This document shows, piece after piece, positions 18,465-28,467 of a DNA stretch of 64,000 nt. This DNA comes from JAFALK01 sp042701975 (GTDB taxonomy: Bacteria; Pseudomonadota; Gammaproteobacteria; Burkholderiales; Burkholderiaceae_C), in assembly GCA_042701975.1 (NCBI GenBank), contig CP170561.1, positions 2,976,001 through 3,040,000 on the forward strand, written 5' to 3'. Each line of letters starts with the position of its first letter. Position 1 is the first letter of the stretch. The notes under the pieces were generated by a model that was not told the DNA's origin, did no database searches, and saw nothing but the letters and a program-made list of their open reading frames with translations. The translations under genes and the position numbers were made by a program.

Positions 18465-19592
18465 ATGCAAGACCTTGAATCGCCGCAGCGCCGTCAACTG
18501 ATGGCGGCGGCAGCCGGCATGGCCGTGAGTTCCACCGGCGCGATGGCGGCGGCCCTTGATTCCCCCAAGCCGCTCAACATCCTCATCCTTGGCGGCACCG
18601 GCTTCATCGGCCCGCACCAGGTGCGCTACGCGCTGGAGCGCGGCCACAAGCTGACCCTCTTCAACCGTGGCCGCCGCCCCAAGGAATGGCCGGCCCATGT
18701 GGAAGAGGTGACCGGCGATCGCGACACCGGCGACTACGAGGTGCTCAAAGGCCGCAAGTGGGACGTGTGCATCGACAACCCGACCACGATCCCGGCGTGG
18801 ATCCGTGGCGCGGCGGCGGTGCTCAAGGGCAATGTGGGGCAGTACATCTTCGTCTCCACTGTCTCGGTCTATGCTGACGACGAGAAGCCAGGCCAGGACG
18901 TGGACGGCCCGCGCGCCGTCTACAAGGGTGCCGACCCCTTTGCCGAGACGACGGCCACGCTGCGCAAGGACATCGGCGGGCTGTACGGTGCGCTCAAGGC
19001 GGTGTCGGAAGACGAGGTGAACCGGCAGTTCGCCGGCCTGGCCACCATCGTGCGGCCGGGCCTGATCGTCGGCCCCGGTGACGAGACCGACCGCTACACC
19101 TACTGGCCCGTGCGCCTGGCGCGTGGGGGCAAGGTGCTTGCGCCGCCGCTGGCCGATCCGGTCAAGTACATCGATGCGCGCGATCTCGGCCAGTGGATCA
19201 TCCGATTGGCAGAGCAACGCACGATGGGCACCTTCAACGCCATCGGACCCCGGGACGAGCTGAAGACGGGCACGCTGCTGGAAGGCATCAACAAGGCCGT
19301 GGGCGGCAAGGCACAGCTCGTGCCGGCGACCTCGCAATGGCTGGAGGACAACAAGGTCAACGCCTGGAGCGATCTGCCGCTGTGGGTACCGGGCGAAGGC
19401 GAGACGGCGGGCTTTCATCGGCGCTCGGTGGCGCGATCCTTTGCTGCGGGCCTGACGTTTCGGCCTGCGGAGGAAACCGCGCGCGACACGCTGGCCTGGT
19501 GGAACGCACAAGACGAAAAGCGCCGCGCCAAGCTGCGCGCCGGCCTCTCGTCCGACAGGGAAACCGAGCTACTGGCGAAACTGGGCAGCTGA
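18465..19592 (+). CDS. NAD-dependent epimerase/dehydratase-like protein, probable Tat substrate
   Basis: A 375-residue extended-SDR protein. Residues 1-30 carry a twin-arginine motif (PQRRQLMAAAAG) and an Ala-rich segment, so export by the Tat pathway is likely. The Rossmann motif is ILGGTGFIGPHQV, followed by FNRGRRP, which would contact the NAD(P) ribose. YIFVSTVSVYAD holds the catalytic-site serine and tyrosine, but no clear YxxxK is seen. This matches a family of SDR proteins annotated as isoflavone-reductase or epimerase-like. ATG 18465 sits behind GGAGCGAG; a GTG at 18453 is the alternative. Substrate unknown. Confidence 0.82.
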   Translation: MQDLESPQRRQLMAAAAGMAVSSTGAMAAALDSPKPLNILILGGTGFIGPHQVRYALERGHKLTLFNRGRRPKEWPAHVEEVTGDRDTGDYEVLKGRKWDVCIDNPTTIPAWIRGAAAVLKGNVGQYIFVSTVSVYADDEKPGQDVDGPRAVYKGADPFAETTATLRKDIGGLYGALKAVSEDEVNRQFAGLATIVRPGLIVGPGDETDRYTYWPVRLARGGKVLAPPLADPVKYIDARDLGQWIIRLAEQRTMGTFNAIGPRDELKTGTLLEGINKAVGGKAQLVPATSQWLEDNKVNAWSDLPLWVPGEGETAGFHRRSVARSFAAGLTFRPAEETARDTLAWWNAQDEKRRAKLRAGLSSDRETELLAKLGS

Positions 19593-19629
19593 TCCGGTGT
19601 ATGGTTTGATGCATTGACTGGAGGATGCG

Positions 19630-19869
19630 ATGCACGACAACCATCACCACAGCTTTGGCGAACTCTTCAGCCAGCTCGGTCTTGCGGCCGATCCCCAAGG
19701 CATCAAGGATTTCATCGCCTCGCATCGGCCGCTGCCGGACACCATCCGCCTGGCGGACGCGCCGTTCTGGAACCCCAACCAGGCCGCCTTTTTGCGCGAG
19801 GAAATCCAGCGCGATGCCGACTGGGCCGAATTGGTCGATCAGCTCAACGTGGCGCTGCGTCAGGCCTGA
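19630..19869 (+). CDS. DUF2789-family small protein
   Basis: A 79-residue acidic protein with an N-terminal histidine cluster (MHDNHHHS). It matches the DUF2789 pattern: FGELFSQLGLAADPQGI, FIASHRPLPDTI, DAPFWNPNQAAFLREEI and DADWAELVDQLNVAL. The family is common in gamma- and betaproteobacteria and has no assigned function. A GGAGG ribosome binding site precedes the ATG. Its last 10 bases overlap the end of the convergent tesB. Confidence 0.9.
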   Translation: MHDNHHHSFGELFSQLGLAADPQGIKDFIASHRPLPDTIRLADAPFWNPNQAAFLREEIQRDADWAELVDQLNVALRQA

Positions 19870-20894
19870 CGGTTGGCCTCATCGGCCCGATTTGCGTCGG
19901 GCAGGCCCGGCGCCATGAAACCGCCTTCAGCATCCTGCTCCCACCCACGGAACAGGCTTTCCTGGGCCATGCTGGCCACGACCTCGCCGTTGCGCGAGTA
20001 GACCGTCGCTGTAGACAGCCCGCGCGCGCTGGCCGTGCAGGGGCTGGTGGCGTCGATCAGCAGCCATTCGTTCGGATTGACCGGCCGATGGAACCACACG
20101 CTGTGGTTCAGGCTGGCGATGTACAGGCCCGTGCCGAGCTTGGTGCCCACGAGCGGCTCCAGCGCGGTGAGCGGGAACCAGTAGTCCGACAGATAGCCCA
20201 GCGCCGCCTGCTGCAGGGCCAGCGCCTCGGGCGCGATGGGCTCCACCACGCGAGCCCAGTAGCGGAAGCTCGCGCGGCTGCGGTTGCGCTCGAAGAGGAA
20301 GCGCTCGGCATCCACGGGCCGCAGCTCGACGCTGCGTGAATTGCCGAGGCGGTCCTTCACCAGCGTGGGCAGCGGCGGCAGCAGGTCGGCGCTGTCGATC
20401 AGCACCTGGCGCAGGCTGCGCAGCTCCTCGGGTGGCGGAACGCCGTCGGGCAGGGCGGCGCTGAACTCGGGCGCGGGTTCGCCGCGATGGAATGACACGT
20501 TGGCGCTGACCACGGTGCGCGGCCCTTGGGTGCCCAGCACCTGCTGCACACTGAAGTTCAGGCCGCGCATCAGCTGGCGGACTTCGTAGCGCATCGGCAC
20601 GCCGGGCTTGCCGGCGGTCAGGAAGTTGATCTGCACGCAGTGGATGGGCGCCGAGCCGCGGTTGGCTTCGGCCGCGGCCATCATGGCCTGGCCGACCATC
20701 TGGCCGCCGTAGAGCGCGCCGTTCATGTTGGCGTCGGAATGCGCGCTGTGGAAGGCGCCTTCGCCGTCGCGGCTGAGGCTCAGCAACACGCCCAGGTCCT
20801 TGCGGTCCCAGGACGGGTCGCTGCCCAGCTCGGGCACGACCGTGTTGATGTGGTGATCGGCCGCGGGATGGGCCGGCTTGGAGGGTGTGGACAT
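19860..20894 (-). CDS. tesB: Acyl-CoA thioesterase II
   Basis: Hydrolyses medium/long-chain acyl-CoA to free acid and CoA. The 344-residue protein has the duplicated hotdog architecture: first half with GALYGGQMVGQAMMAA, SVQQVLGTQGPRTV and FHRGEPAPEF; second half with YLSDYWFPLTALEP, LNHSVWFHRPVNPNEWLL and the ATSPCTASARG / MAQESLFRG catalytic region. Start at ATG 20894 (MSTPSK) gives the usual length for TesB (about 286) plus an N-terminal extension and longer linker. It is alone on the minus strand. Confidence 0.93.
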   Translation of the reverse strand: MSTPSKPAHPAADHHINTVVPELGSDPSWDRKDLGVLLSLSRDGEGAFHSAHSDANMNGALYGGQMVGQAMMAAAEANRGSAPIHCVQINFLTAGKPGVPMRYEVRQLMRGLNFSVQQVLGTQGPRTVVSANVSFHRGEPAPEFSAALPDGVPPPEELRSLRQVLIDSADLLPPLPTLVKDRLGNSRSVELRPVDAERFLFERNRSRASFRYWARVVEPIAPEALALQQAALGYLSDYWFPLTALEPLVGTKLGTGLYIASLNHSVWFHRPVNPNEWLLIDATSPCTASARGLSTATVYSRNGEVVASMAQESLFRGWEQDAEGGFMAPGLPDANRADEANRQA

Positions 20895-21099
20895 GAGAGG
20901 GCAGGGAACGCGAAGCCGAATCATAAAAGGGCGGGTTTTGTGTCGGCCTCGGCACATGCGCTTCACCTGATGTGCGACTTGGTTGCTCCAGGTAAGCCCC
21001 GCGTAAATAGCCGGGATCGGGCCGGCCAGTTCGTCGCATCACACAGGGGCTCCCTGCCCAAGCATGTCGTGGCTTCCTCACTCGTGAAAGGACTCCACC

Positions 21100-21915
21100 A
21101 TGAACGTTTCATCCTCCACCACCTCGTCCGCGGACTGGGCGCAGCTGCTGATGCAGCGGGCGGCCAGCAGTTCGCAGACGAGCCAGACCGGCCAGACTGG
21201 CGAGGATCCCTTCGCCTTCTCCATGGATGGCGGGCTGCCGCCACCGCCGCCGATGGACTCGGGCGACAGCAGCACGACCAGCGCCAGCAGCTCGGACCTG
21301 CAGATGCCCACCACCTCCATGGGCGGGCATCACGGCCATGTGCACGGCCACGGCGAAGGCGGCAAGGATCCGCTCACCGCGCTGGACACGGACGGTGACG
21401 GCAGCGTCTCCTCCGACGAGTTCGGCCTGTCCACCGCCACCGATGCCGAGAAGAAGCTGTTCTCGGCCATCGACACAGACGGCAACGGCTCGCTCTCCAG
21501 CACCGAGCTCAGCGACTTCAAGTCCAAGATGTCTTCGGCGATGGAGGCCAAGCGCGCCGCGGACGAATCCGGCAGCGTGTCCGGCGACTCGTCGTCGGTC
21601 GCCAGCAAGGCCACCGATGCGCTGACGAAGCTGCTCTCGGCCATCGACGCCAACGGCGACGGCTCGCTTTCCAGCACCGAGATCAGCGACTTCAAGACCG
21701 AGATGACCAACGCGCTGCAGTCGATGCAGGCCAGCACGAGCACCAGCACGTCCAGCGATGGATCGAGCTCCAGCAACAACAGCTCGAGCTCCGGCAGCAG
21801 CAACTCGGCGGCCCTGCAGGCCATGCTCCAGCGCATCAGCCAGGACTACCTGAGCCTGAGCGCCAGCGGGTATTTCGGCTCATCGACCGGCAGCACGGTC
21901 AACCTGACGGCCTGA
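21100..21915 (+). CDS. EF-hand calcium-binding protein with Ser-rich regions
   Basis: A 271-residue protein with three EF-hand loops: DTDGDGSVSSDE, DTDGNGSLSSTE and DANGDGSLSSTE, each giving D-x-D/N-x-D/N-G and a 12th-position Glu. The second and third, with their following helices (SDFKSKMSSAM and SDFKTEMTNAL), are an obvious internal duplication. The N-terminus (MNVSSSTTSSADWAQ) lacks a Sec signal and the C-terminus is a long Ser/Asn-rich linker. The layout recalls bacterial EF-hand proteins such as XopAW-like candidates of type III secretion, but no secretion gene is in the window. AAGGACT precedes the ATG. Confidence 0.88.
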   Translation: MNVSSSTTSSADWAQLLMQRAASSSQTSQTGQTGEDPFAFSMDGGLPPPPPMDSGDSSTTSASSSDLQMPTTSMGGHHGHVHGHGEGGKDPLTALDTDGDGSVSSDEFGLSTATDAEKKLFSAIDTDGNGSLSSTELSDFKSKMSSAMEAKRAADESGSVSGDSSSVASKATDALTKLLSAIDANGDGSLSSTEISDFKTEMTNALQSMQASTSTSTSSDGSSSSNNSSSSGSSNSAALQAMLQRISQDYLSLSASGYFGSSTGSTVNLTA

Positions 21916-21968
21916 TCCCCTCCGATGGCGACGGCGCCCCGGAGGAGTTGTCATTCGGAAACTGCGAC

Positions 21969-22000
21969 AATCGGGGGTTTGGTCCCCAAAACCCCCGATT
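21969..22000. promoter_or_regulatory. Strong inverted repeat in front of ettA
   Basis: AATCGGGGGTTTGG pairs with CCAAAACCCCCGATT (one-base bulge) around a TCC loop, 16 bases before the ettA ATG. A GACAAT box at 21966-21971 overlaps its left edge, so the repeat sits at the transcription start. It may end the EF-hand transcript, form an ettA leader hairpin, or be an operator. The tail ATTTTCC is a short T-run. Confidence 0.55.
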
Positions 22001-22015
22001 TTCCGAAGAGAGCCC

Positions 22016-23680
<1,665 letters not shown>

Positions 23681-23702
23681 TCTGAATCGCGTTCTGCAAG
23701 GG

Positions 23703-23731
23703 AAGGGCTGGCGTTTGCCAGCCCTTTCTGC
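23703..23731 (+). terminator. Intrinsic terminator after ettA
   Basis: AAGGGCTGGC and GCCAGCCCTTT form a perfect stem with a GTTT loop, followed by a T-rich tail (CTGCTTTTGG). Confidence 0.9.
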
Positions 23732-23783
23732 TTTTGGGCTTTCGCAGCTGACCTGAAACCTTGCGGCAACCCTTCAAAACGTC

Positions 23784-23798
23784 TTTACAATTGTTTTC
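23784..23798 (-). promoter_or_regulatory. Candidate CpxR-type box
   Basis: On the minus strand this reads GAAAA, then 5 bases, then GTAAA, one mismatch from the CpxR consensus GTAAA-N5-GTAAA. It lies about 84 bases upstream of a Spy/CpxP-like gene that is followed by an OmpR-type regulator and kinase, which is the expected arrangement for a CpxR target. Orientation is reversed relative to the gene. Confidence 0.4.
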
Positions 23799-23881
23799 TG
23801 CTTGCATATCAGGGGCTTACGCGCGCCGCTGAAGATTTCCCTACCGCAGCACACCGCCGCGAACAAGCAGGAGATCTCAAG

Positions 23882-24394
23882 ATGGAACTGAGCCGAATCC
23901 TCAAGACGGGCGCCGCCACGCTGGCAATTGCTCTGGGCGCCGCCGCTGCCCAAGCCCAGCCACCGATGGACCATGGCCGCATGCCGCCCGCGGGCGAGAT
24001 GGGCATGATGCACGAGCGCATGTTCCACGACCTCAAGGCCGTGGACGCCACCGATGCGCAGAAGCAGCAGCTCCACGCCATCTTCAAGCAGGCCATGGAC
24101 GACAACAAGGCCGCCAGCGAACAGCTGCGCAAGCTGCACGAGCAGATCGGCGGCTTGCTGGCCGCGCCGGTGGTCGATGCCAACTCGGTGACCTCGCTGT
24201 CGCAGCAGGCCCAGACCCAGCATGACGCCATCGCCACCCGCATGACCCGCGCCCTCATCGACGCCGCCAACGTGCTCACGCCCGAACAGCGCGCCAAGCT
24301 GCAGGCCCTGCACAAGAAGCAGGCTGAGCACATGAAGGAGCGTTTCAAGGAGCGCGCCGCCCGCAAGGGCGCCGCAGCCTCCGCACCGCAGTAA
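23882..24394 (+). CDS. Spy/CpxP-family periplasmic protein (LTxxQ motif)
   Basis: A 170-residue precursor with a signal peptide ending near AAAAQAQ. The mature part is helical, histidine- and methionine-rich near the start (MGMMHERMFHDLK), and carries the LTPEQRAKLQAL LTxxQ motif typical of Spy and CpxP, with a degenerate earlier copy (TDAQKQQLHAIF). Such proteins act as ATP-independent chaperones or as feedback inhibitors of CpxA in the periplasm. The next two genes encode an OmpR-like regulator and a sensor kinase, so a Cpx-like stress loop is likely. Confidence 0.87.
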   Translation: MELSRILKTGAATLAIALGAAAAQAQPPMDHGRMPPAGEMGMMHERMFHDLKAVDATDAQKQQLHAIFKQAMDDNKAASEQLRKLHEQIGGLLAAPVVDANSVTSLSQQAQTQHDAIATRMTRALIDAANVLTPEQRAKLQALHKKQAEHMKERFKERAARKGAAASAPQ

Positions 24395-24400
24395 GCCACC

Positions 24401-24433
24401 GGGCCTTCCCTGATCGATCGTCAAGGAAGGCCC
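24401..24433 (+). terminator. Terminator-like hairpin after the Spy/CpxP gene
   Basis: GGGCCTTCC (24401-24409) and GGAAGGCCC (24425-24433) form a 9-base-pair stem with a 15-base loop containing GATCGATC. The T-tract is poor, so partial attenuation into the regulator gene is possible. Confidence 0.5.
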
Positions 24434-24474
24434 CGTCTTCATCAGCAAACTCATCAGCCCACGGGAGCTCGCGT

Positions 24475-25251
24475 ATGCTTGACACCTCTTCTTCCAATAC
24501 TCACAGCCGGACGCAATCGCGTCCTCTTGACGCTTCTACGCCGATGACCGCACCCAAGCTGCTGCTGATCGACGACGATTCCCGCCTGACCACGATGTTG
24601 GGCGATTACCTCAAACGAGCCGGCTTCGACATCACGGTCGCCGGCTCTCTGGCCGCCGGCCGCGAGCAGCTCAATCACGAGCGCTTCGACCTGCTGGTGC
24701 TGGACATCATGCTGCCCGATGGCGACGGCCTGGAGTTCTGCCGTGAGCTGCGCAGCGGTTCCAACAAGCGCCTGCCCGTGCTGATGCTGTCTGCCCGCGG
24801 CGAACCGATGGACCGCATCCTGGGCCTGGAGCTCGGCGCCGACGACTACCTGGCCAAGCCTTTCGAGCCGCGCGAGCTGCAGGCCCGCGTCAAGGCCCTG
24901 CTGCGCCGCTCCGAGCCGCAGGCCGACGAGAACGACGAGGTGCTGCGCTTCGGCCGCCTGGAGATCGACCTGGCCGCCCGCCTGGCCCGTCTGGACGGCA
25001 AGGCCTGCGAGCTGACCAGCCACCAGTTCGACCTGCTCGTCGTGCTGGCGCAGAGCCCCGGCCGCGTGCTCTCGCGCGACCAGATCATGGACGCGCTCAA
25101 GGGCCATCCGCTGGATGCCTTCGACCGCTCCATCGACGTGCACGTCTCGCGCATCCGCGCCGTGATCGAGGAAGACGTCAAGAACCCGCGTCGCGTGCTC
25201 ACGGTGCGCGGTGTCGGCTACGTCTTCGCCAAGAAGCAGGATTCCGAATAA
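24475..25251 (+). CDS. OmpR/CpxR-type response regulator
   Basis: A DNA-binding two-component regulator. The receiver has the acidic pocket IDDD, the phosphorylation site D77 in LVLDIMLP (D54 if the later start is used), and K in AKPFEP; the C-terminal winged helix includes RPVSR-like RVLSRDQIMDAL, RSIDVHVSRIR and TVRGVGYVF. Two starts are possible: ATG 24475 has a GGGAG ribosome site, giving 258 residues with a Ser-rich 23-residue extension; ATG 24544 (MTAPKLL) gives the usual 235 residues but no clear ribosome site. It is upstream of the paired kinase by 27 bases. Confidence 0.94.
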   Translation: MLDTSSSNTHSRTQSRPLDASTPMTAPKLLLIDDDSRLTTMLGDYLKRAGFDITVAGSLAAGREQLNHERFDLLVLDIMLPDGDGLEFCRELRSGSNKRLPVLMLSARGEPMDRILGLELGADDYLAKPFEPRELQARVKALLRRSEPQADENDEVLRFGRLEIDLAARLARLDGKACELTSHQFDLLVVLAQSPGRVLSRDQIMDALKGHPLDAFDRSIDVHVSRIRAVIEEDVKNPRRVLTVRGVGYVFAKKQDSE

Positions 25252-25278
25252 CGTGATTCCGTCCGAGAACGAGCGGCC

Positions 25279-26712
25279 ATGAAGTCGCTCTACTTCCGCA
25301 TCTATCTCACCCTGGTCGCGCTCTTGATGGCTTTTGCCTTCGGCGCGACCTGGCTTTTCCAGCGCCAGATGGAGCACGAGCGCGGCACGGCCGACGCCGC
25401 GGCCAACGAGCGCATGATCGCCATGGGCACGTTGATCCACCACGCCCTGCCGGCGGCCAGCGCGCCGCGCGAACAGCAGGCAGCGGCCATCGCCGAATGG
25501 GGCCAGCGCCTGCGCATGGCCATCGCCCTGCAGGACGACAAGGGCCAGCGCATTGGCGCCAGCGAGCTGTTCAAGCGCCGTGAGGACGAGCCGCTGTCAC
25601 GCCAGGTGCTGCTGAGCCTGGACGACGGCCGCAGCCTCGTGATGATGCGTGCGTGGCGGCCGCAGCCGGGCGTCCTGCCGATGCCGGGCTCGGGTCCGCA
25701 GCATCTGCAACGCCGCGAGCTGCAGGGTGGCCAACCGCCGCAACAGCAGCAGCCCGCCTTCCAGCAGCCGCTGCAGCTCTGGGGCATGCCGTGGCTGGGA
25801 CAACTGCCCAGCGGCGAGGCCCTGGCGACCGTGCTGGTCCTGCTCTTCGTGGGCGTGGCGGCCGGCGCCTACCCGGTCGTGCGCCGGCTCACCCGCCGTC
25901 TGGAAATGCTCAAGACCGGTGTCGAAAGCTTCGGTGCTGGCAACCTGGCCCAGCGTGTGGACGACCGCGGCCGCGACGAGGTGGCGGCCGTGGCCCGCAG
26001 CTTCAACGATGCCGCCGGTCGCATCGAATCTCTGCTGCGCTCGAACAAGGCCCTGCTGGCCAACGCCAGCCACGAGCTGCGCTCGCCGCTGGCACGCCTG
26101 AAGATGGCCTTTGCCATGCTCGACGAAACGCCGCCCGAAGGTCGCGCGCATCTGGCAGCAGAGATCGACACCAACATCGCCGAACTCGACGCCCTGGTCG
26201 AGGAGGTGCTGCTCGCCAGCCGCCTCGAAGCCGGCAGCTCAGCCGCGCCGGAGCTGGTCGACGTCGTCGGCCTGGCCGTGGAAGAGGGCGCGCGTGTCGG
26301 TGCAGAACTGGAATCCAGCCAGGCCGACCTCACGGTCCTCGGTGAAGAGCGGCTGCTGCGCCGCGCGCTGCGCAACCTGCTGGAGAACGCACGCCGCTAT
26401 GGCGGCGACGATGTTCAGGTGAGCGTTGGACGTGTCAATGCAGCAGGAGGAGACCAGATCGAACTGCGCGTGCTCGACCGCGGCCCTGGCGTGCCGGCGC
26501 CGATGCGCGAACGCATCTTCGAAGCCTTCTTCCGCCTGCCCGGCCATGCCGAACAGGCCGGCGGTGTGGGCCTGGGGCTCTCGCTGGTCAAGCAGATCGC
26601 CGAGCGCCACGGTGGCACGGCGCGCTGTGAGGCGCGGCCGGGCGGCGGCTCGGTCTTCGTGCTCAGCTTCCCGGCTGTGGTGCTTGGTTCTGGCGGTGTA
26701 GCCAGCGCATGA
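25279..26712 (+). CDS. Sensor histidine kinase, CpxA-like
   Basis: Inner-membrane kinase of 477 residues. TM1 is about 7-26, a periplasmic sensor about 27-178 holds a Pro/Gln-rich stretch (QPPQQQQPAFQQP), TM2 is about 179-203, and HAMP follows. The phosphorylated H265 is in NASHELRSPLARLK; the ATP-binding domain has NLLENARRYGG, DRGPGVP and GVGLGLSLVKQ. The organisation fits CpxA: the adjacent regulator is OmpR-type and a Spy/CpxP homologue precedes them. Its 3' end overlaps a convergent MATE gene by 50 bases. Confidence 0.93.
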   Translation: MKSLYFRIYLTLVALLMAFAFGATWLFQRQMEHERGTADAAANERMIAMGTLIHHALPAASAPREQQAAAIAEWGQRLRMAIALQDDKGQRIGASELFKRREDEPLSRQVLLSLDDGRSLVMMRAWRPQPGVLPMPGSGPQHLQRRELQGGQPPQQQQPAFQQPLQLWGMPWLGQLPSGEALATVLVLLFVGVAAGAYPVVRRLTRRLEMLKTGVESFGAGNLAQRVDDRGRDEVAAVARSFNDAAGRIESLLRSNKALLANASHELRSPLARLKMAFAMLDETPPEGRAHLAAEIDTNIAELDALVEEVLLASRLEAGSSAAPELVDVVGLAVEEGARVGAELESSQADLTVLGEERLLRRALRNLLENARRYGGDDVQVSVGRVNAAGGDQIELRVLDRGPGVPAPMRERIFEAFFRLPGHAEQAGGVGLGLSLVKQIAERHGGTARCEARPGGGSVFVLSFPAVVLGSGGVASA

Positions 26713-28039
26713 AGAGCGTGAGGCCCAGGGCGGCGAGCACCAGCCCCGCCGTGGCCGCGCTCCAAAAACCCGAGGCGCCGCGCAGTGAATCGGGCACCCG
26801 GGGTGAGCCGCTGAAGGCCATGTAGTAACCCCCGCCGATGCCCACGCCCCAGATCGCCAGCGCGTAGATCACCACCGGCGCCGTGGCGATGTGATACGCC
26901 CGCAAGATGTTGGCCGCCACGGTCTGCACGGCGTCGGCCATGTGGAAGATCCAGACCCACAGCAGCAAGGGCAGGGCGGCCGCGAGGATGGCCCCGTCGT
27001 GCGTGTACAGCCGCAGCACCTGCTCGCGAAACAGGAAGCAGGCGCCGCCCATCACCGCGGCAACGCCCAGGCCCAGTTCCATCGAATGGCCGGCCACGCG
27101 CCGCGCGTCCTCATGGTCGCGCGCACCCACGGCCTGCGCCACCAGCGTGCCGGAAGCAACGCCGATGGCCATGGGCATCATGAACATCATCGACACGAGG
27201 TTGATGGCCAGCTCGTGGCCCGACACCGTCGTCGGTCCGAGCCGCGCGATGAAGATGGCCATGAACGTGAAGCCCGTGACCTCGATGGCGATCGAGCTGC
27301 CCATGGGCAGGCCCAGGCGCAGCAGGGCGCGCAGGTCGGGCCAGTGTGGCTTGTGCAGGCCACCGTGGCGCAGGCCGAAGCGGTCGTAGAACTCGTCCCG
27401 GCGCAGCATCCACAGGCCCGCCGCGCACTGGATCCACATCACGATGGCCGTGGCGATGCCGCAGCCCAGCGTGCCCAGCGACGGGATCGGCCCCGCGCCC
27501 CAGACCAGCAGGGCCGAGAGCGGGATCTTCAGCAGCAGGCCGCCGACCTGCAGGCTCATCACCGCCTTGGGCCTGGAGACGGCCGTGTTGAAGCCGCGAT
27601 AGGCTGTGAACAGCAGGGCCGGCGGCAGCGCCACGGCCAGGGCCAGCAGGTACTCGCGGACGCGGCTCTCCACCTCGGCGCCGGCGTGCGCGATGGCCAG
27701 CAGCGGCGCGGGAAAGATCAGCACCGCATTGCCCAGCACCGCCAGGAAGATCGCCAGCCACGCCGCCTGGTGCAGCTGCCGCCCGGCCTTGTCCAACTGG
27801 CCCGCGCCGAAGAGCTGGCCGACGATGGGAGACACCGCCAGCACCACGCCCATCAGCCCCACGAAGACGCTGACGTAAATGGCTGCGCCCACGGCCAGTG
27901 CCGCGAGGTCGATGGCCGAATAGCGGGCCAGCAAGAAGGTGTCCACCGTGGCGAAGGCCAGCACGGCCACCTGGCCCACGAAGACCGGCCAGGCCAGCGG
28001 GACGAGGCGCCGCAGGTCGGCCCGGAAGGAATGTCTCAT
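26663..28039 (-). CDS. MATE-family multidrug/toxin efflux transporter
   Basis: A 458-residue inner-membrane protein with about 12 hydrophobic segments in two related halves. Typical MATE signatures are WPVFVGQVAVLAFATVDTFLLARYS at the start, MGVVLAVSPIVGQLFGAG in the first half and LGLPMGSSIAIEVTGFTFMA / GVASGTLVAQAVGARDHEDARR in the second. It would use Na+ or H+ to expel cationic compounds. The 3' end runs 50 bases into the end of the convergent histidine kinase. The start overlaps the DUF3717/DUF1289 gene by 4 bases. Confidence 0.93.
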   Translation of the reverse strand: MRHSFRADLRRLVPLAWPVFVGQVAVLAFATVDTFLLARYSAIDLAALAVGAAIYVSVFVGLMGVVLAVSPIVGQLFGAGQLDKAGRQLHQAAWLAIFLAVLGNAVLIFPAPLLAIAHAGAEVESRVREYLLALAVALPPALLFTAYRGFNTAVSRPKAVMSLQVGGLLLKIPLSALLVWGAGPIPSLGTLGCGIATAIVMWIQCAAGLWMLRRDEFYDRFGLRHGGLHKPHWPDLRALLRLGLPMGSSIAIEVTGFTFMAIFIARLGPTTVSGHELAINLVSMMFMMPMAIGVASGTLVAQAVGARDHEDARRVAGHSMELGLGVAAVMGGACFLFREQVLRLYTHDGAILAAALPLLLWVWIFHMADAVQTVAANILRAYHIATAPVVIYALAIWGVGIGGGYYMAFSGSPRVPDSLRGASGFWSAATAGLVLAALGLTLFMRWLHRQNQAPQPGS

Positions 28040-28467
28040 TCGTTGTTCTTGCCGGTCGTCTTGTTCTCGTGGGCACGCTCGGCGTAGCGGTTGAAACGCC
28101 AGGCCGTGGCCTCGATGGAAATGCGGCGCCAGGTCACGCGTTTCTCGGTCGGCGTCATCACGCACCAGTTCTGCACCTCGTCGAAGGTACGGCCGCAGCC
28201 CTTGCAGAGCTCGTCGCCCTGGCTGGTGGAGCAGATGGCGATGCAGGGCGCGTCGGGCGTGGTTTCGTACCAATCGAGCCAGGCTTGCATGGCCGGCGCA
28301 GGCAGGGCGTCTTCGTCGACTTCGCTGCGACGTTCGAAGACCATCAAGCCATAGACCTCGGCCAGCGCCGTCAGCTCCGGCGCCATCGGTTCGCCGACGG
28401 CCGTGGGCGAGCGTTGCCGCCACCAGTTGATGGCGGATTCCAGATCGGTGATGTGCAGGGCAGCCAT
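28036..28467 (-). CDS. DUF3717-DUF1289 fusion protein
   Basis: A 143-residue soluble protein with two domains. Residues 1-45 match DUF3717 (ITDLESAINWWR, LAEVYGLMVFE). Residues about 70-110 match DUF1289, a small Cys-rich domain: PCIAICSTSQG, CKGCGRTFDEV, probably binding a metal by the C-x3-C...C-x2-C cluster, followed by an aromatic WRR region. Function is unknown; DUF1289 proteins may be Fe-S or zinc proteins. It overlaps the MATE start by 4 bases and the end of trpS by one base, so the three genes look like one operon. Confidence 0.86.
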   Translation of the reverse strand: MAALHITDLESAINWWRQRSPTAVGEPMAPELTALAEVYGLMVFERRSEVDEDALPAPAMQAWLDWYETTPDAPCIAICSTSQGDELCKGCGRTFDEVQNWCVMTPTEKRVTWRRISIEATAWRFNRYAERAHENKTTGKNNE

